Origin: Halobacteriales archaeon QS_1_68_20
GTDB lineage: Archaea > Halobacteriota > Halobacteria > Halobacteriales > PXRE01
Reading direction: 5' to 3'
DNA: 64,000 nt
NCBI GenBank assembly: GCA_003021085.1
Contig: PXRE01000034.1
Span: forward strand, 1-64,000
The position numbers were made by a program, and so were the translations under genes. Below are positions 26,446 to 35,364 of the stretch, in pieces (positions within the stretch are counted from its first letter, which is position 1; every line of letters begins with the position of its first letter). The notes under the pieces are model-generated. The model worked only from the letters and a program-made list of their open reading frames with translations. It searched no databases and was not told the DNA's origin.

Positions 26446-26475
26446 TATATGAATATATGCACATATATTCATATA
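26446..26475. repeat. Perfect 14-bp inverted repeat
   Basis: TATATGAATATATG (26446-26459), a CA spacer, then CATATATTCATATA (26462-26475). In a G+C-rich genome such a long A+T palindrome is unlikely by chance. It could be a regulatory operator, a cruciform-forming site, or the end of a lost mobile element. It is followed by the 3' end of the minus-strand gene at 26536. Confidence 0.9.
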
Positions 26476-26535
26476 CAGTCTCCTGGCCGGCCAGCCGTCC
26501 AGCGATCAGGTTCGAGGCTCCCCGAAGAGCACCGC

Positions 26536-26751
26536 TCAATTCTCGCGCCGGTGAACGACGAGTGCGCCCACGGTCGTGAACGCGGACAGGAGGGCCAGCG
26601 CGATCAGCGACGGGTCGACGGGGTCGCCAGAGGCGGCACCGTGCAGTTCGAGAGCGACGACGACTGTGGCCGAGACGCCCGTGACCGCGGCCCCTCCGAC
26701 GAGGAACCCGTCAACGTGGTCGTCATCGATGAACGACGTTTCGTTCGACAT
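26536..26751 (-). CDS. Small two-helix membrane protein
   Basis: 71 residues: an acidic N-terminus (MSNETSFIDDDHVDG), one helix (FLVGGAAVTGVSATVVVALEL), an extracytoplasmic loop and a second helix (LIALALLSAFTTVGALVVH) ending in basic RREN. No family recognised. The positive tail suggests both ends are cytoplasmic. Lies downstream of nothing obvious and is followed by the repeat-rich gap. Confidence 0.6.
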   Translation of the reverse strand: MSNETSFIDDDHVDGFLVGGAAVTGVSATVVVALELHGAASGDPVDPSLIALALLSAFTTVGALVVHRREN

Positions 26752-26821
26752 GTCAGGGAGTCGTTTAGCTTCCCCGAAAAGGATTCCGGATCGACGGCAC
26801 GGAACCCGTCAGCGCAACGTT

Positions 26822-28630
26822 CTACCGGGCGACGGCGTCAACGTACCCGTCGAACGCCTCGGCCGCACGCTCGTAGGGCGTGGCCGTCGTCAGGTCACAG
26901 CCGAGACGTTCGAACAGCGCGAGCTGGTCCTCCCGGCCCGTACTGCGGAGGAACTGCCGGTACTCCGATGCCGTGAGGTCGCCCGAGCGGAGCCGTTCGC
27001 GGGCCGCCAGCGCGCCAGAGGCACCGAGCACGTACTGGTAGTTGCTGTAGACCTCCCGCTTGCCCTTTCCCAGCCAGTTCCGGCCGGCCCTGTCGTCGTA
27101 CACGACGGGCGCCTCGAACTCCGACTGGAGGTTCGACCACGCCTCGCGGGCGCGCCCGGGAGTGACCTCCTTCCCGTTCTCGACGACCCGTATCAGTCGG
27201 TGGGTGAACGCGGACCCCCACGCGGCGCGATAGAAGTTGCCGCCGAGAAACTCCAGTAGTCGGTTCCTGGCGGCCGCGGCCAGCGCCCCGTCCTCCGCCA
27301 GAAAGTGCTCGGCCAGGAGCAGTTCGTGCAGGATCGAAGGCACCTCCGAGACGGGTTCCGGACAGGCCGCGTAGCGGGTCGGCCCCTCGCGGTTGTACTC
27401 CACGTTGATGGCGTGGCCGAGTTCGTGGACGACGTAGAACGTCGTCCGGACGTCCTCCCGGAAGTTCGCCAGGACGAACGCGCCGTCGGCGGCCGAAGAG
27501 GGACAGTACGCCGGGATGTCCGTTCGCTTGTCCTGGGTCGGGAACACGTCGACGCGGCGCTGGTCGAAGAACGACCGGACGCGGTCGACGTACTCGTCGC
27601 CCAGGGGTTCGAGCGCGGCGACGACGTGCTCGCGGGCTTCCTCGTAGGACAGGTCGGGCGGGTCGTCGTCCACGATGGAGACCGACAGGTCCCAGGGCCG
27701 GAGTTCGTCCACGCCGAGGCGCTCGCGGCGAACCTCCCGCGCGCGATGGTACGCCCCCAGGTTGTCACGGACGGCGTCGACCATCGCCTCGTGGGCCGTC
27801 GTCGGCAACTCGAAGGTGAGGCCGGACTTGGGGTAGACGTCGCCGTGGAAGGTCCGGTCCAGGGCGGAGTCGTACCCCCGGAGGTCGGCTTCCGCGGCGG
27901 CGACCTGCAGTTTCTCCGCGTACGCACGGGTGAGGACGTGCTCGAAGCGGTCCATCTCGGCGTGGTAGGCTTCGTACACCCGCCTGCGGTAGTCCCGGTC
28001 TTTCCGTGAGAGTTCGGTCCGGAAGTTGCCGTCCCGGACTTCGGCGGCGTCGCCGTCCGGACCCTCGACCGTCGGCGGGTCGAAGTCCCCCGTCGTGACC
28101 TCGCGGACGATTCGCACCGGGGCCGTCCGTGCGTCCTCGAACGTAGCGACCGCCTCCTCCACCTCGGCAGAGCGGGCGTGGCTCGCACTCTCGCGGAGCC
28201 GTTCGGCGTAGCGCCGCCACCCCGGAGATTCGGCCGTCGCGTCGACGTCGTCCAGGCAGGCGTCGAACCGGTCGCCGTCGAGTGCGACGATGGCCCGGCG
28301 GGCCGCCGCGACTGTCGGTTCGAAGGTCGATTCGAGGTCGCGGTAGCGCCGCAGCCTGTCGTCGGCGTCCTCGTCGTTCGTGGCGACGTTGCGCGAGAGG
28401 CGGGCGTACAGTTCGAGGCGCTGTTTCCGGCGGTAACAGTCCTCGGTCGTTTCCAGCAGCGACCGGAGGTCGGCCGCCGAGTCCGGCGGGTCGGCGGCCG
28501 CCGCGTCCAGGTCGGCCAGCCGCGTCTCCAGTTGCTCGCGGGCGGACTCCCAGTCGGCCGGCGTCTCGTAGATGCGGGTCAGATCGAAGCGGTACTCGGG
28601 GTCGACGTCGTCTCTGGATGGCAGACTCAT
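26822..28630 (-). CDS. pepF: Oligoendopeptidase F (M3 family)
   Basis: Zinc metallopeptidase cutting short peptides in the cytoplasm. The HExxH motif is in VVHELGHAINVEYN near residue 400, with the third ligand region in SEVPSILHELLLAEHFL shortly after. The N-terminal helical lobe (YRRKQRLELYARLSRNVATN) is typical of M3B enzymes. 602 residues, full length. A G8 run lies just upstream in the promoter region. Confidence 0.93.
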   Translation of the reverse strand: MSLPSRDDVDPEYRFDLTRIYETPADWESAREQLETRLADLDAAAADPPDSAADLRSLLETTEDCYRRKQRLELYARLSRNVATNDEDADDRLRRYRDLESTFEPTVAAARRAIVALDGDRFDACLDDVDATAESPGWRRYAERLRESASHARSAEVEEAVATFEDARTAPVRIVREVTTGDFDPPTVEGPDGDAAEVRDGNFRTELSRKDRDYRRRVYEAYHAEMDRFEHVLTRAYAEKLQVAAAEADLRGYDSALDRTFHGDVYPKSGLTFELPTTAHEAMVDAVRDNLGAYHRAREVRRERLGVDELRPWDLSVSIVDDDPPDLSYEEAREHVVAALEPLGDEYVDRVRSFFDQRRVDVFPTQDKRTDIPAYCPSSAADGAFVLANFREDVRTTFYVVHELGHAINVEYNREGPTRYAACPEPVSEVPSILHELLLAEHFLAEDGALAAAARNRLLEFLGGNFYRAAWGSAFTHRLIRVVENGKEVTPGRAREAWSNLQSEFEAPVVYDDRAGRNWLGKGKREVYSNYQYVLGASGALAARERLRSGDLTASEYRQFLRSTGREDQLALFERLGCDLTTATPYERAAEAFDGYVDAVAR

Positions 28631-28796
28631 CTGTGGTCGGTGGGGGGGGGTGGTCGGTAGTCGGGAACGGATAGGAACCTCTGGCCGGGCGGGCGAACGC
28701 CGGCCGGAGAAGGGTTACCGGGTCATCGGTCGCCTGCCGTTGGATGCTCCGTCGGAGACGACCGGCAAAATTCTACCGGTCGTTCGTGAACGGTTC

Positions 28797-29093
28797 TCAG
28801 TCCATCAGGTGCCGCGCGAGGAAGCCGGCCGCGAGGCCGACGAGGAACCCCGCCGACACGAGTTGTCGCCGCCGCTGTGCCGCGACCTGCGGGAAGTACT
28901 CCTCCCCGAGGTCGAACAACCGTTCGCCGAGTTCCATCTTCGTCTCGTCCGTCCGACGCTCCAGTTCCTCGCGGACCGTCTCGGCACGTTCGTCCAGACG
29001 CTCGCGTGCGACGCCCTCGATTCGCTCCCGGGCCCCGGTCGGTTCGCTGTCGCCGACTACGCGCCCCAGTCGGGATTCCGTGTCCTCTATCAT
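28797..29093 (-). CDS. Coiled-coil protein with C-terminal membrane helix
   Basis: 98 residues. Residues 15-70 are strongly charged and helical (RIEGVARERLDERAETVREELERRT), a likely coiled coil. The end (LVSAGFLVGLAAGFLARHL) is one membrane segment. A CTTATC-like box on the minus strand at 29120-29126 sits about 30 bases upstream of the ATG, so expression is probably leaderless. The layout resembles membrane-tethered YqjD/ElaB-type proteins, but no homology is claimed. Confidence 0.65.
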   Translation of the reverse strand: MIEDTESRLGRVVGDSEPTGARERIEGVARERLDERAETVREELERRTDETKMELGERLFDLGEEYFPQVAAQRRRQLVSAGFLVGLAAGFLARHLMD

Positions 29094-29167
29094 ACGTCAA
29101 AATAGGCAGTGGCGAGAGATAAGCCTTGCGGGTGGTTCACAAGGACGGGTCGTCCATTCGACAGCAA

Positions 29168-29896
29168 TCAGCCGGAGTCCGCGTCGCCCTCGGCGTACTG
29201 GCGGGCGCGCCGCACGACGCCGGTGAGGGTGATCGCCTCCCGGCCAGTGAGGTGCGCGCGGCCGAACACCCGCCGGAGCATCCGCATCGTCTTCGAGCGC
29301 TTCTCCTCGGGGTGGTTCGTTGCGTCCAGCAGGTCCGCCCACTGGTCGTAGAGGCGCTCTATCTCGTCCTCGTCGGCGCGCTCGCGGTCCACGTCCGGCA
29401 ACTGCGTCTGTTCGACGGTCAACTCCCGGAGTTCGTACAGCACGACGGTCGCCGCCTGCCCGAGATTGAGGACGGGGTACTCCTCGCTGGCCGGGATGGC
29501 ACAGACCTCGTCCAGGCGGGCGAGTTCGTCGTTGGTGAGCCCCACGTCCTCCCGGCCGAACACCAGCGCCGTGTCGGCCTCGACGTCCCGGAGGCTGTCG
29601 GCCAGTTCCGCGGGCGTCCGGAACGGGAACCGGACGTGACTCCGGGCGTCCTCGTTGGTGATGGCGGTGAACCCGACGGTGTGGAAGTTCTCGACGAGGT
29701 AGTCGAAGGTGACCTCGCGGGCGTTCGGGAGCACGTCCTCGCGGGCGTGGCCGGCGAAGCCGTACGCCTCCCCCTCGGGATCCAGTTCCGGGGGGTCGAC
29801 CAGCAACAGGTCCGAGAAGCCGAAGTTCTTCATCGACCGGGCGACGGTACCGACGTTGCCCGGACTCCGGGCGTCGACCACCGCCACCGCGATCAT
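29168..29896 (-). CDS. trmJ: tRNA/rRNA 2'-O-methyltransferase, TrmJ-type SPOUT
   Basis: Start chosen at ATG 29896 because the protein then begins [21 protein letters not shown], the usual SPOUT opening; its ATG overlaps the upstream stop (ATGA). Motif 2 ([15 protein letters not shown]) and motif 3 with the knot ([15 protein letters not shown], near residue 140) are intact. 242 residues including a helical C-terminal region. Archaeal TrmJ methylates tRNA position 32; the exact RNA target here is an inference. Confidence 0.9.
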   Translation of the reverse strand: MIAVAVVDARSPGNVGTVARSMKNFGFSDLLLVDPPELDPEGEAYGFAGHAREDVLPNAREVTFDYLVENFHTVGFTAITNEDARSHVRFPFRTPAELADSLRDVEADTALVFGREDVGLTNDELARLDEVCAIPASEEYPVLNLGQAATVVLYELRELTVEQTQLPDVDRERADEDEIERLYDQWADLLDATNHPEEKRSKTMRMLRRVFGRAHLTGREAITLTGVVRRARQYAEGDADSG

Positions 29897-30498
29897 GACG
29901 GGTAGTCCTGCGAGAGGTCGACGTCCGCGTCGTCCAGTTCGACGTCCTCCGCCTCGTCGGCGTCCTCGTCGCGGTCGGCCTCCTCGCCGCGGTAGACCTC
30001 GCCCTCCCGGAGGTCGATGCGTTCGCGTTTCTCCTCCGGCAGTTCCACGTCGAGGACCGAAGGGTCCGGTCCCTGGACGTCCGGCAGGTCCTCCGGCGCG
30101 GTCCGGACGTGTTCGATGCCGCCGTAGTCCTCCGGTGCCCGTCCGCCGTCGACGAACCACTCGTGGAATGCGTCCTGTAACTCGGGGTCGCCGCGGTACT
30201 CGTCGCCGCCGCGCTCGCGGTACCAGTAGACGAAGTCCGCCTCGTGGCCGTCACACAACAGGACCTCCGAGAGCGGTTCCCCGTAGACGACCCGGGCGAC
30301 GTTGCACTCCTCGACGTTCTCGTCGCCGTGGATCAGCCAGCAGGCGTGACAGGGCGAGTTCACCAGCGCCGTCAGCCGCGAGATGCGGTCGCTGGCGTCC
30401 TCGGGCATCTCCTCCAGCGGCCGGAGTTTGCCGTCGTCGCTGAAGACCTCGTCCTCGTCGAACCGCCACCCCCGCAAGCCGATGCTGACCTTGCCCAT
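29893..30498 (-). CDS. Haloarchaeal protein coupled to trmJ
   Basis: Start set at the Met opening [15 protein letters not shown] (30498), 26 bases after which the first conserved-looking segment begins. 201 residues. A Cys/His-rich core ([44 protein letters not shown]) could bind zinc. The C-terminal third is highly acidic and probably disordered. Overlap with trmJ suggests a link to RNA modification or translation. Similar proteins are, to my memory, widespread in haloarchaea without assigned function. Confidence 0.75.
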   Translation of the reverse strand: MGKVSIGLRGWRFDEDEVFSDDGKLRPLEEMPEDASDRISRLTALVNSPCHACWLIHGDENVEECNVARVVYGEPLSEVLLCDGHEADFVYWYRERGGDEYRGDPELQDAFHEWFVDGGRAPEDYGGIEHVRTAPEDLPDVQGPDPSVLDVELPEEKRERIDLREGEVYRGEEADRDEDADEAEDVELDDADVDLSQDYPS

Positions 30499-30587
30499 GC
30501 CCGGCGGTACTCCACGCTCCCCCAAAAGGGGCGCGACTCGCTACCGGGAACGAGGCGCTTATCTTTCGGGCGGTCCGGTGGGCGACC

Positions 30588-31778
30588 ATGCGAACGGTCG
30601 ACGCCGGAGGACTGCCCATCGGCGACGGACACCCGCCGCGGATCATGGGCGTGTTGAACGTCAGCGAGGAGTCGCCGTACGACCCCAGCGTCTTCGCGGA
30701 CCCCGCGGAGGCTGCCCGCTACGTGGACCGGGAACTGATCGACGAGGGCGCAGACGTCGTCGACGTCGGCCTCGAGTCCGCCAACAAGCGCTACGAGGTC
30801 CTCCCGCCCGAGGAGGAACTGGCCCGCCTGGACACGGCCGTCGAGACCATCGAGCGCGTGGCGGGCGACGCCGTCTTCTCCATCGAGACTCGCTACGCCG
30901 AGGTGGCCGACGAGGCGCTGTCGCGGGGATTCGACATGGTCAACGACGTCTGCGGGTTCGCCGACCCGGAGATGCCCGAGGTCTGTCGCGACCACGACGC
31001 GGCCGTCGTGAAGATGGCCAGTCCGCCGGACCTCGAACGGCCAGGTGCCGTCGAGGAGACGCCCTGGGCCGAACGCAAGGACGAAGGGTGGGCCGAATCG
31101 GCGGATTACGTCGGCGAGGTGTACGAGGCGCTGAAGCAGAACGGGGTCACCGACAAGACCATCGTGGACCCGGCGTTCGGGAGCTGGAGCGAGGCCCAGG
31201 GCGTCGAAGAGGACCGCGAAACCTTCCGCCGACTCCGGGAATTCCGCGGTCTGGGGCGACCCATCCTGGTGTCGATCAACCGCAAGAACTTCCTCCGGAT
31301 GCTAGCGGACCGCTCGACCGAAGAGGCCCTGCCCGTGAGCCTGGCGGCGACCTCAATGGCCGTCGAGCGCGGCGCACACCTTATCCGCACCCACGACGTC
31401 GCGGAGACCCGGGACGCCGCACTCGTCGGCGACGCCTTCACCCGCGACCGGCACCGTCACGACGACGAAGTGCGCGTCGAGGAACTGGACGTGACGACGC
31501 CAGGCGAGGCCGACCGCCACCTCGAACGGGTCGGCGCGGACCGGTCGCTCCCGCCCGAGACCACCACGCGAGTCTACGACGTTTCGGGACTCTCGGAGGC
31601 CCAAAGGGGCCGCCTCGCCGACGCCGCGGGGGACGTCGGCGCGACGCTCGCCGCCGGCACGTCGGGCGCCCTCCTGTTCGGGACCGAGGGGGCACTGGAC
31701 CGCCTGGCGGCGAAACTGGCAGACGCGAGCGGGGGCCTGGCCGCCGTCCGCGAGGTCGTGGGAAGACGTGACGGGTAA
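30588..31778 (+). CDS. folP: Dihydropteroate synthase
   Basis: Joins pABA to the pterin diphosphate in folate synthesis. IMGVLNVSEESPYDP near residue 20 corresponds to the DHPS pterin-loop signature, and EGADVVDVGLESANKR is the following substrate motif. DVCGFADPEM and LGRPILVSINRKNFL continue the barrel. At 396 residues it carries about 120 residues beyond the usual fold (from about 280). CTTATC at 30558-30563 fits a leaderless promoter for ATG 30588. The next gene is the matching pterin kinase. Confidence 0.88.
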   Translation: MRTVDAGGLPIGDGHPPRIMGVLNVSEESPYDPSVFADPAEAARYVDRELIDEGADVVDVGLESANKRYEVLPPEEELARLDTAVETIERVAGDAVFSIETRYAEVADEALSRGFDMVNDVCGFADPEMPEVCRDHDAAVVKMASPPDLERPGAVEETPWAERKDEGWAESADYVGEVYEALKQNGVTDKTIVDPAFGSWSEAQGVEEDRETFRRLREFRGLGRPILVSINRKNFLRMLADRSTEEALPVSLAATSMAVERGAHLIRTHDVAETRDAALVGDAFTRDRHRHDDEVRVEELDVTTPGEADRHLERVGADRSLPPETTTRVYDVSGLSEAQRGRLADAAGDVGATLAAGTSGALLFGTEGALDRLAAKLADASGGLAAVREVVGRRDG

Positions 31779-31908
31779 GAGAAAACTTATGACCCCGGCA
31801 CGGGAAACGTCGCCCGGAAGTCGGAAGGGCACTACGGGTAGGGGTACACGAAGTGCCATTCCGACCCACAACAGCGGTCCTCTGGTACCAACCTGACCAG
31901 CGACAGCT

Positions 31909-32601
31909 ATGGAGTTCGAAACCTGGGAACCCGTGTACGACGCTATCCTCGCGGACTTCGGCTACGGCCGCGCGGGCGACGAGCGCGCCCGTGACGTCCT
32001 CGCCGACCTCGCTGAGCCGTTCGACCCCGACCGTCTCGACGTCGCCGGAGAGTCCGTCGCAATTGCAGGCGCAGGCCCTTCACTGGCGGGCGAACTCGAC
32101 GCGGCCCGGGACGCGGACGCCGTCTTCGGGGCCTCGACGGCAGCGGACACCCTCCGGGAGGCCGGAATCGAGGTGGACCTGATGGTCACCGACCTCGACA
32201 AGAACCCCGGCACGGCACGGGACCTGACCCGCGAGGGCGTTCCGGTGGCGGTCCACGCCCACGGCGACAACGTCTACGCCCTCCGCGAGTACGTCCCGAC
32301 CTTCGACCGCGAGCAGGTCCTGGCGACCACCCAGGCAGCGCCCGTCGGCCCCGTCCGGAACTTCGGCGGTTTCACCGACGGCGACCGTGCGGCGTTCCTG
32401 GCCGACCACCTCGGGGCCGCCGAACTCGTCTTCCCCGGGTGGGACTTCGACGACCCCGACGTGGACGTCGAGAAGGCGACGAAACTCCGCTGGGCCGAGC
32501 GGTTGCTCTACTGGCTGGAGATTCGACGCGACGAGCGGTTCTCGGTGCTGGACGGGCGGCGCGAGAACGTCGACGCCAGTCCGATTCCCCCTGATCGTTA
32601 G
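31909..32601 (+). CDS. mptE: Archaeal 6-hydroxymethylpterin diphosphokinase (MptE-like)
   Basis: Makes the pterin diphosphate used by FolP. It belongs to the archaeal MptE/COG1634 family rather than bacterial FolK. VAIAGAGPSLAGELDAARDAD near residue 50 and DLMVTDLDKNP near 87 are the nucleotide/metal motifs. FPGWDFDDPDVDVEKATKLRWAERLLYWLE near the end is characteristic. 230 residues. The 130-base gap after folP shows no gene. Symbol by analogy with the methanogen enzyme. Confidence 0.85.
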   Translation: MEFETWEPVYDAILADFGYGRAGDERARDVLADLAEPFDPDRLDVAGESVAIAGAGPSLAGELDAARDADAVFGASTAADTLREAGIEVDLMVTDLDKNPGTARDLTREGVPVAVHAHGDNVYALREYVPTFDREQVLATTQAAPVGPVRNFGGFTDGDRAAFLADHLGAAELVFPGWDFDDPDVDVEKATKLRWAERLLYWLEIRRDERFSVLDGRRENVDASPIPPDR

Positions 32602-32640
32602 TGTCATTTCACACTTGGTTTTCCGGGATGACGACTAACG
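32596..32640. promoter_or_regulatory. Inverted repeat, probable vapBC operator
   Basis: CGTTAGTGTCAT (32596-32607) and ATGACGACTAACG (32628-32640) are inverted copies differing by one extra base, with 20 bases between. They flank the promoter position of vapB, whose ATG is 8 bases further on. AbrB-fold antitoxins commonly repress their own operon by binding such sites. Confidence 0.65.
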
Positions 32641-32647
32641 CTCAGGT

Positions 32648-32890
32648 ATGAGCAACCCGGAACTAGTCGGCGAAGGTCGGGTTTCCGGCGATCAGGTAGC
32701 TATCCCGGCGAGCGTGCGCCGAGCGCTCGAAATCGAGGATGGCGACGTGTTCCGCTGGCACGTCGAAGACAGTGAACTCCAGGTCGAGGTGATCCGTCAA
32801 CGGCAGGGGGTCTTCGAGGACTTCGAACCGGGCGAGAGTGACGAACCGGTCGATGCGGTGGAGGCACACGATACGTTCGGTCTGGAGTAA
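32648..32890 (+). CDS. vapB: VapB-type AbrB-fold antitoxin
   Basis: 80 residues. The N-terminal swapped-hairpin DNA-binding fold is recognisable (GEGRVSGDQVAIPASVRRALEIEDGDVFRWHVED). The C-terminal acidic tail with several Asp/Glu and VDAVEAHDTFGLE probably wraps the toxin. Two bases separate it from vapC. Base composition of the pair is visibly less G+C-rich than neighbouring genes, suggesting acquisition. Confidence 0.85.
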   Translation: MSNPELVGEGRVSGDQVAIPASVRRALEIEDGDVFRWHVEDSELQVEVIRQRQGVFEDFEPGESDEPVDAVEAHDTFGLE

Positions 32891-32892
32891 CG

Positions 32893-33324
32893 ATGGGAAC
32901 TGCGCTCGTCGACACGACTGTTCTATACGCTGCTGGTAATCGTCGAGCAGCCCAGCACGAACTGGCGCACGAAATCGTCCGTCGTGCTGACGAAGGGGAG
33001 TTACCCTCGCTCCGGGTTCCAGGCGTCGTACTCACCGAGACGATGAACGGATTACGCAGGGACGTCGGCCACGACACTGCCGTCGGCATATTGAAACGGC
33101 TCCAGGAGGGGAAATACGTCGACTTCGAACTGGAGCCACCTGCAGTGTGGAAACGAGGTTTCGCCACGTTCGAGAAGGTCGAACGACTCTCGTTCGCTGA
33201 CGCCGTACCGATCACAAGTACTCGACACCACGGCATCGAGTACGTCTACACGTTCGACGACGACTTCGACGGAATCGACGGTATTGGCAGATTGGCAACA
33301 CCAGACAATCCCTTCGCCCCTTAG
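32893..33324 (+). CDS. vapC: VapC-type PIN-domain toxin
   Basis: PIN-domain ribonuclease, 143 residues. The acidic metal-binding residues are in place: VDTTVLYAAGN at the N-terminus, LTETMNGLR near residue 50, LSFADAVPI near 98 and FDDDFDGIDGI near 120. All needed for Mg-dependent cleavage look present, so it should be active. The stop overlaps the stop of the convergent oxidoreductase by three bases. Confidence 0.88.
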   Translation: MGTALVDTTVLYAAGNRRAAQHELAHEIVRRADEGELPSLRVPGVVLTETMNGLRRDVGHDTAVGILKRLQEGKYVDFELEPPAVWKRGFATFEKVERLSFADAVPITSTRHHGIEYVYTFDDDFDGIDGIGRLATPDNPFAP

Positions 33325-34292
33325 GGTTCCAGCACGACCTTCCCGACGCTCCCGCGGCCTTCGAGGTGAGCGTGCGCCTCGGCGGCCCCGTCCAGGTCGA
33401 ACGTCTCGCCGACGACGACCTCCAGGTCACCCTCCGTGAGCAGTTCGGTCAGTTCCGGGACCGCCCCGAGGACGCGACCGGGGTCGTGCCGGACGGCGTT
33501 GCCGAGGTGGAACCCGATAACGCGCTTGTTCTCCATGAGGAGTTTCGTCGCCGGTGCGGCGGGCGGGTCGCCGCTGGCGACGCCGATGGTCACCAGTCGC
33601 CCGAAGTGCGCCAGGGCGTCGAGGCTGTCGTCGAAGACGTTCCCGCCGACACCGTCCAGCACGAGGTCGACGCCCGCACCGTCGGTGATCTCGTCGACCC
33701 GCTCGCCGAAGTCCTCCTCGGTGTAGTTGATCGGGTGATCGACGCCGAGTCGTTCCGCGAGGTCCAGTTTCTCGGCGGTGCTGGCGGTGCCGAACACCTC
33801 CGTGCCCTCGTGGGCGGCCAACTGGACCGCAGCCGTGCCGACGCCGCCCGCGGCGGCGTGGACCAGGACGCGTTCACCTTCCTCCAGGCCGTCCCAGCCG
33901 AACAGGCTATTGTGCGCGGTCAGGAACTGGACCGGGAAGCCAGCGGCCTCCGCGAAGGACATACCCTCCGGGATCGGGAACAGCGAGTCGGCGGGCGCGA
34001 CGACCTCCTCGGCGTAGGAGTCGCCGGTCGTCATCGCCACGACCCGCTGGCCCTCCGGGAGGTCGACGCCCTCGCCCGTCTCCGCGACGGTCCCGGCGGC
34101 CTCCATCCCGGGGACGAACGGCGGTTCCGGACCGCCGGGGTAGTGGCCGCGGCGCATCTGCACGTCCGCGAAGTTGATCCCCGCCGCCTCCACCGTGATG
34201 CGGACCGCTCCCTCGCCCGGCGACGGCGCCTCGCGGTCGACGACCGACAGCGCGTCCGCGTCGCCGTACTCGGTGACCTCGATTGCTCGCAT
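33321..34292 (-). CDS. Zinc-type alcohol dehydrogenase / quinone oxidoreductase
   Basis: Start at ATG 34292 (MRAIEVTEYGDADAL); open frame extends far upstream but is not gene-like. MDR-superfamily: VPGMEAAGTVAETGEG near 60, cofactor motif VLVHAAAGGVGTAAVQLAA near 140, and GVDLVLDGVGGNVFDDSL. It lacks the structural-zinc Cys cluster, so it is a zeta-crystallin/QOR type NADPH reductase acting on quinones or activated alkenes. 323 residues. Confidence 0.88.
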   Translation of the reverse strand: MRAIEVTEYGDADALSVVDREAPSPGEGAVRITVEAAGINFADVQMRRGHYPGGPEPPFVPGMEAAGTVAETGEGVDLPEGQRVVAMTTGDSYAEEVVAPADSLFPIPEGMSFAEAAGFPVQFLTAHNSLFGWDGLEEGERVLVHAAAGGVGTAAVQLAAHEGTEVFGTASTAEKLDLAERLGVDHPINYTEEDFGERVDEITDGAGVDLVLDGVGGNVFDDSLDALAHFGRLVTIGVASGDPPAAPATKLLMENKRVIGFHLGNAVRHDPGRVLGAVPELTELLTEGDLEVVVGETFDLDGAAEAHAHLEGRGSVGKVVLEP

Positions 34293-34354
34293 GCCACCGG
34301 CTACCGGCGGCAGGGGGTTAAAGCTGTGAGAATGGGCGAAAACGGGCCGGCGGT

Positions 34355-35362
34355 TCACCCCGGCGCCAGCGCGTCCATCGTGTCGGCGATGTCCGACTGG
34401 TCCGCACCGCGAGGGAAACTGACCGCGACGGCGTCGACGCCGTCGATTTCCGCGAACTTCTGCACTTGCTTTCGGGCGCGCTCGGGCGTCCCGGCGGTGG
34501 CGAACTCGTCCAGCAGGTCGTCGTCGACCAGTTCGGTCGCGCGCTCCTTGTCGCCGCTGGCCCAGGCCGAGACGATGTCGTTGGCCACCTCCTCGTAGCC
34601 CTGGCGGGCCAGCGACTTCCGGTAGAACGTTCCCATCGCGCCGACGTAGAAGGCGGTGTGTTGCTTCGTCAGTCGGCGGGCGCGTTCGCCGTCCTCCAGC
34701 GCACAGCAGGTCAGCGTCAGCGTCACCTTCACGTCCTCGGGGTCGCGGTCGCCCAGGTCGGCACCGCGGCGCAGGTCCGCCAGTCGATCCCGGAGACCTT
34801 CTGGCGAGAGCATCAGGGCGTGCCACCCGTCGGCGAAGCGGCCGACCAGTTCGACCGACTTCGGCCCCATCCCGGCCACGTCGATGGGCGGTCTGGGCTC
34901 CGGCGGGTCACAGCGGAGGTGGAACCCGGACACCGAGAACACGTCGCCCTCGTAGTCGACCTCCTCGCCGCTGGTGACCAGACGGATCACCTCGACCGCC
35001 TCGCGGGTGCGCCGGAGCGGCCGGTCGAAGGACTCGCCGTGCCAGCCCTCGATCACGATGGGTCCGCTTGGGCCGATACCGAGGCGGAACCGGCCGTCGG
35101 AAACCTCCTGCAGGGTGACGGCCGTCTGCCCCAGGAGCGCGGGCGACCGCGAGTACACGTTGAGGATGCTGGGGCCGATGCCGACCTCCTCGGTGGCCTC
35201 GGCCATCAGCGCCAGCGTGGTCACCGCGTCCCGGCCCCAGGACTCCGGAAGCCAGACGCGGTCGTAGCCCCGCTGTTCGGCGCGCTGGGCCTGCTCGACC
35301 AGGGTGTTCACGGTCGGCTGTGCGGCGACAGGCAGGTGGACGTCCAGGTTGGCGTCCGCCAT
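34355..35362 (-). CDS. F420-dependent LLM-class oxidoreductase
   Basis: Start at ATG 35362 (MADANLDVHLPVAAQ). 335 residues with a bacterial-luciferase-like barrel: RVWLPESWGRDAVTTLAL near 38, IGPSILNVYSRSPALLGQTAVTLQ, and RFRLGIGPSGPIVIEGWHGE near 90. PPIDVAGMGPKSVELVGRFADGW near 175 is the coenzyme F420-site region of this family. Substrate unknown. It is 2 bases downstream of the SDR gene, in one operon. Confidence 0.87.
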   Translation of the reverse strand: MADANLDVHLPVAAQPTVNTLVEQAQRAEQRGYDRVWLPESWGRDAVTTLALMAEATEEVGIGPSILNVYSRSPALLGQTAVTLQEVSDGRFRLGIGPSGPIVIEGWHGESFDRPLRRTREAVEVIRLVTSGEEVDYEGDVFSVSGFHLRCDPPEPRPPIDVAGMGPKSVELVGRFADGWHALMLSPEGLRDRLADLRRGADLGDRDPEDVKVTLTLTCCALEDGERARRLTKQHTAFYVGAMGTFYRKSLARQGYEEVANDIVSAWASGDKERATELVDDDLLDEFATAGTPERARKQVQKFAEIDGVDAVAVSFPRGADQSDIADTMDALAPG

Positions 35363-35364
35363 GC

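Larger units (their letters stand above)
26131..26535. other. Gene-free, repeat-rich gap
   Basis: No coding region is supported. It holds one copy of the GAAAGCCCCCGCG repeat (26219-26265), then about 170 bases of G+C-rich short palindromic pieces built on GCTCGCTGCGCTC-like units (26266-26440), then a perfect A+T-rich inverted repeat (26446-26475). The order repeat plus palindromic tail recurs at 42514-42810. Confidence 0.7.

Noticed and set aside
26131-26535. Insertion sequence or transposase remnant
   Set aside because: No transposase motif in any frame and no target-site duplication seen; repeats and palindromes only.
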